A stretch of DNA of 6,503 nucleotides from Candidatus Aminicenantota bacterium (GTDB lineage Bacteria; Acidobacteriota; Aminicenantia; Aminicenantales; UBA4085), in the NCBI GenBank assembly GCA_003154255.1, contig PMCY01000006.1, positions 34,987 through 41,489 of the forward strand, in the 5' to 3' direction. The position numbers were made by a program, and so were the translations under genes. How positions within the stretch are numbered: position 1 is the first letter of the stretch; every line of letters starts with the position of its first letter. The notes beneath the pieces were generated by a model. The model saw only the letters and a list, made by a program, of their open reading frames with translations. It was not told the DNA's origin and did no database searches. This document shows, piece by piece, positions 4,942-6,503 of this stretch.

Positions 4942-6503
4942 ATGAAGATTTCGCGAATCGTCGTGACCGTGTTTTTGGGATTCCTGGCCTTGGCCCTGGT
5001 CATGGCCCAGAGCGGGCGCCCGGTCAAAACCGGAACCCAGAAAATCGTACCGAACGAGATCGACAACCCCAATCTTGTTCCCGTCGCCAAACCGCTGCCG
5101 AACATGGCCTTGACCCCGGATCCGGAAAAAGCGACGTCCGTTCTGATGCCGGCCACAATCGTCAACAACGCTCGATCCGCGGATTACGCTCCGGCAAACG
5201 GCGCCGGGCAGACGAATGGAAAAGACGTTGTTCTCACTGGCGGGTTGGCCGGCAGCTACGGCGACCGAATCAATTCGGATATCGTGTCCGATTGGCGCGG
5301 CCGGCTTTATTGTGCAACCCAAGTGTATTATACGCCTTGGAGCCATTGGCAAATTCAACTTTTCCGGTCCGTGGATTATGGGAAGACGTGGGAAACATGG
5401 GGATATATCGGAAACGCGACTTATGATTACACGGAACCGTCCCTATCCGTCGGAAAGGGGAGTGTTGACGGCTACAAGCTCGTTTTTGCCTATATCGTCG
5501 GCGCCTCCCCCACTTATATCGAAGTGGCCACTCAGGACATCAGCGGCGACACTTTTGTCACGCCCATCACCCACGCGGTGGCTCATTTTTCCGATCCCTA
5601 TGCCCATCCGAAAATCTGGACGGAATATGACATTTATAATAATTGGTATGTTGGTTTGGTCGCCGAGTGGCAACTCGGGGCCACCGACATAGACATCGAG
5701 TATTGGAGGAGCCTCGACGGGGGAATGACATGGCCCACCGTTACGACCTATCCTACCGCCAATCACAATATCCTCTACGGCGCCTCCGATTCGTATGCTT
5801 GGACGCAGCCCGACGGCGTAATGGGGCAAAACGAATATTACTATGTCACCGTCTATAACAAAACCGACATGACGATTCACGAAATGCAAATCTCCGGGAC
5901 CACTCTCGTCGACCGACCGATCTATACACTTGCGAACGCTCCGGCGCACCCCGTCAACCCGAGGATCGCCGCCAATTTCTACGTCCAGACGCAAATCATC
6001 ACCTTTACGGAATATTTTGCCTCCGGCGACGATGACGTCAATTATCTCCTCAGCACGGACAGCGGCGCTACTTGGACCGGGCCGTATGCCTTGTTCGATT
6101 CCACTCTTATGGAATTCGGCGCCAAAATCAATGCCAATCCGGGACCTTCGGGGCGTTTTCATGTCGCCACCAACTACGATAATTTCAACGTCCAATACAG
6201 CAGCCGCGGGTTGGCAACATCGCCCAGCACCTGGAGTCCGATTCGAAATATCAATGACGTGGCCGCCGGGGCCAGCGCGGATCATTGGATGAAAGGCGTC
6301 TTCCCCATTATGGCCACCGATTTTCCCTGCCTGACCTGGTCGGAACAGGGCAGCCCCTATCAGATCTATTTTGACCGCGGCTACTCCGCCGACCTGGTGG
6401 CGACCTGGGACGGTCAAGGCGTCTATATCCGCAACTCCGATTCGGGGCTCTTCACCTCCCTAGCCTCCCCGGCCACCAAAATCGCCGTCGGCGACCTAGA
6501 CGG
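4942..6503 (+). CDS. Second exported two-domain beta-propeller protein, paralogue of the preceding gene, truncated by the right edge
   Basis: The frame stays open from ATG 4942 to the window end: 520 complete codons plus two bases. It aligns almost end to end with residues 1-517 of the upstream gene, with small indels. Residues 1-22 are the same type of signal peptide (MKISRIVV start, VMA before Gln23). A Pro/Asn-rich linker follows to about residue 100. Asp boxes lie at 143-150 (SVDYGKTW), 257-264 (SLDGGMTW) and 371-378 (STDSGATW), again 114 residues apart. The first calcium-repeat unit begins near residue 487 (ATWDGQGVYIRNS) and the sequence breaks off in the first GDLD loop. By homology a further 300 or so residues lie outside the window. 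The two cysteines, Cys124 and Cys463, match those of the paralogue. It has its own promoter and ribosome binding site, so it can be expressed separately. Function is unknown; a secreted or surface binding role is inferred. Confidence 0.9.
   Translation, partial: MKISRIVVTVFLGFLALALVMAQSGRPVKTGTQKIVPNEIDNPNLVPVAKPLPNMALTPDPEKATSVLMPATIVNNARSADYAPANGAGQTNGKDVVLTGGLAGSYGDRINSDIVSDWRGRLYCATQVYYTPWSHWQIQLFRSVDYGKTWETWGYIGNATYDYTEPSLSVGKGSVDGYKLVFAYIVGASPTYIEVATQDISGDTFVTPITHAVAHFSDPYAHPKIWTEYDIYNNWYVGLVAEWQLGATDIDIEYWRSLDGGMTWPTVTTYPTANHNILYGASDSYAWTQPDGVMGQNEYYYVTVYNKTDMTIHEMQISGTTLVDRPIYTLANAPAHPVNPRIAANFYVQTQIITFTEYFASGDDDVNYLLSTDSGATWTGPYALFDSTLMEFGAKINANPGPSGRFHVATNYDNFNVQYSSRGLATSPSTWSPIRNINDVAAGASADHWMKGVFPIMATDFPCLTWSEQGSPYQIYFDRGYSADLVATWDGQGVYIRNSDSGLFTSLASPATKIAVGDLD
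4942..6503 (+). repeat. Direct repeat, copy 2 of the tandem gene duplication (partner 2331-3883)
   Basis: This is the downstream copy of the duplicated propeller gene and is cut by the window edge, so the full repeat length is unknown. No transposase, terminal inverted repeats or target-site duplication flanks it. Ordinary tandem duplication followed by divergence explains it. Confidence 0.9.

Noticed and set aside
4890..5426. Plus-strand frame beginning before the second propeller gene
   Set aside because: It is out of frame with the paralogue-supported ATG at 4942, and its start lies within the promoter region. A matching out-of-frame reading also exists in the first copy at 2312-2650.
5443..6417. 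Long minus-strand open frame (324 codons) opposite the second propeller gene
   Set aside because: The plus-strand frame aligns residue by residue with the upstream paralogue. The reverse frame is a by-product; a similar shadow (2865-3374) lies opposite the first copy because the DNA is duplicated.
2331..6503. Mobile element or CRISPR-like explanation for the long repeats
   Set aside because: The repeats are in-frame coding copies with their own promoters. There is no transposase, terminal inverted repeat, spacer pattern or palindromic short repeat.

Overview
The window looks like a piece of a GC-rich bacterial chromosome with typical sigma-70-like promoters, Shine-Dalgarno sites and an intrinsic terminator. 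No phage, transposon, plasmid or RNA gene is visible. I recall the C-terminal repeat style of the secreted proteins (alternating 'TW-GQGVY-RN' and 'IWPSQGGVWVKYS' units), together with MttB-family methyltransferases, from Candidatus Aminicenantes (OP8) genomes. That assignment is from memory and tentative; the sequence itself carries no taxonomic marker.

Layout: two minus-strand genes fill the left third. A gene for an ATP-grasp ligase-like enzyme (926-2149) overlaps by 4 bases (ATGA) the start of a trimethylamine methyltransferase (MttB) family gene. The latter runs leftward off the window edge and is seen as its first 309 residues. A short AT-richer divergent region (about 2150-2330) separates this pair from the plus strand. 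There follow two large plus-strand paralogues, 2331-4793 (complete, 820 aa) and 4942 to the right edge (partial, first 520 aa). Each has its own promoter and ribosome binding site, and a perfect 12-bp-stem terminator stands between them.

Both plus-strand genes encode exported proteins. Each has a signal peptide, a Pro-rich linker and an Asp-box (BNR/sialidase-like) beta-propeller region. A second region of calcium-loop, FG-GAP/VCBS-like repeats follows, arranged as an 85-residue alternating double repeat. They look like extracytoplasmic binding or surface proteins; no enzymatic active site can be assigned. They arose by tandem duplication. Their similarity is uneven: there are near-identical patches at the signal peptide and at the junction of the two repeat domains, with more divergent sequence between. 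The core promoter (TTGACT, 17-bp spacer, TATAT[T/C], then TATTCCA) was kept in both copies although the rest of the upstream sequence has diverged.

The minus-strand pair is probably a co-translated operon using a corrinoid-dependent methyl transfer enzyme and an ATP-dependent ligase of unknown substrate. Nothing ties it functionally to the secreted pair except adjacency.
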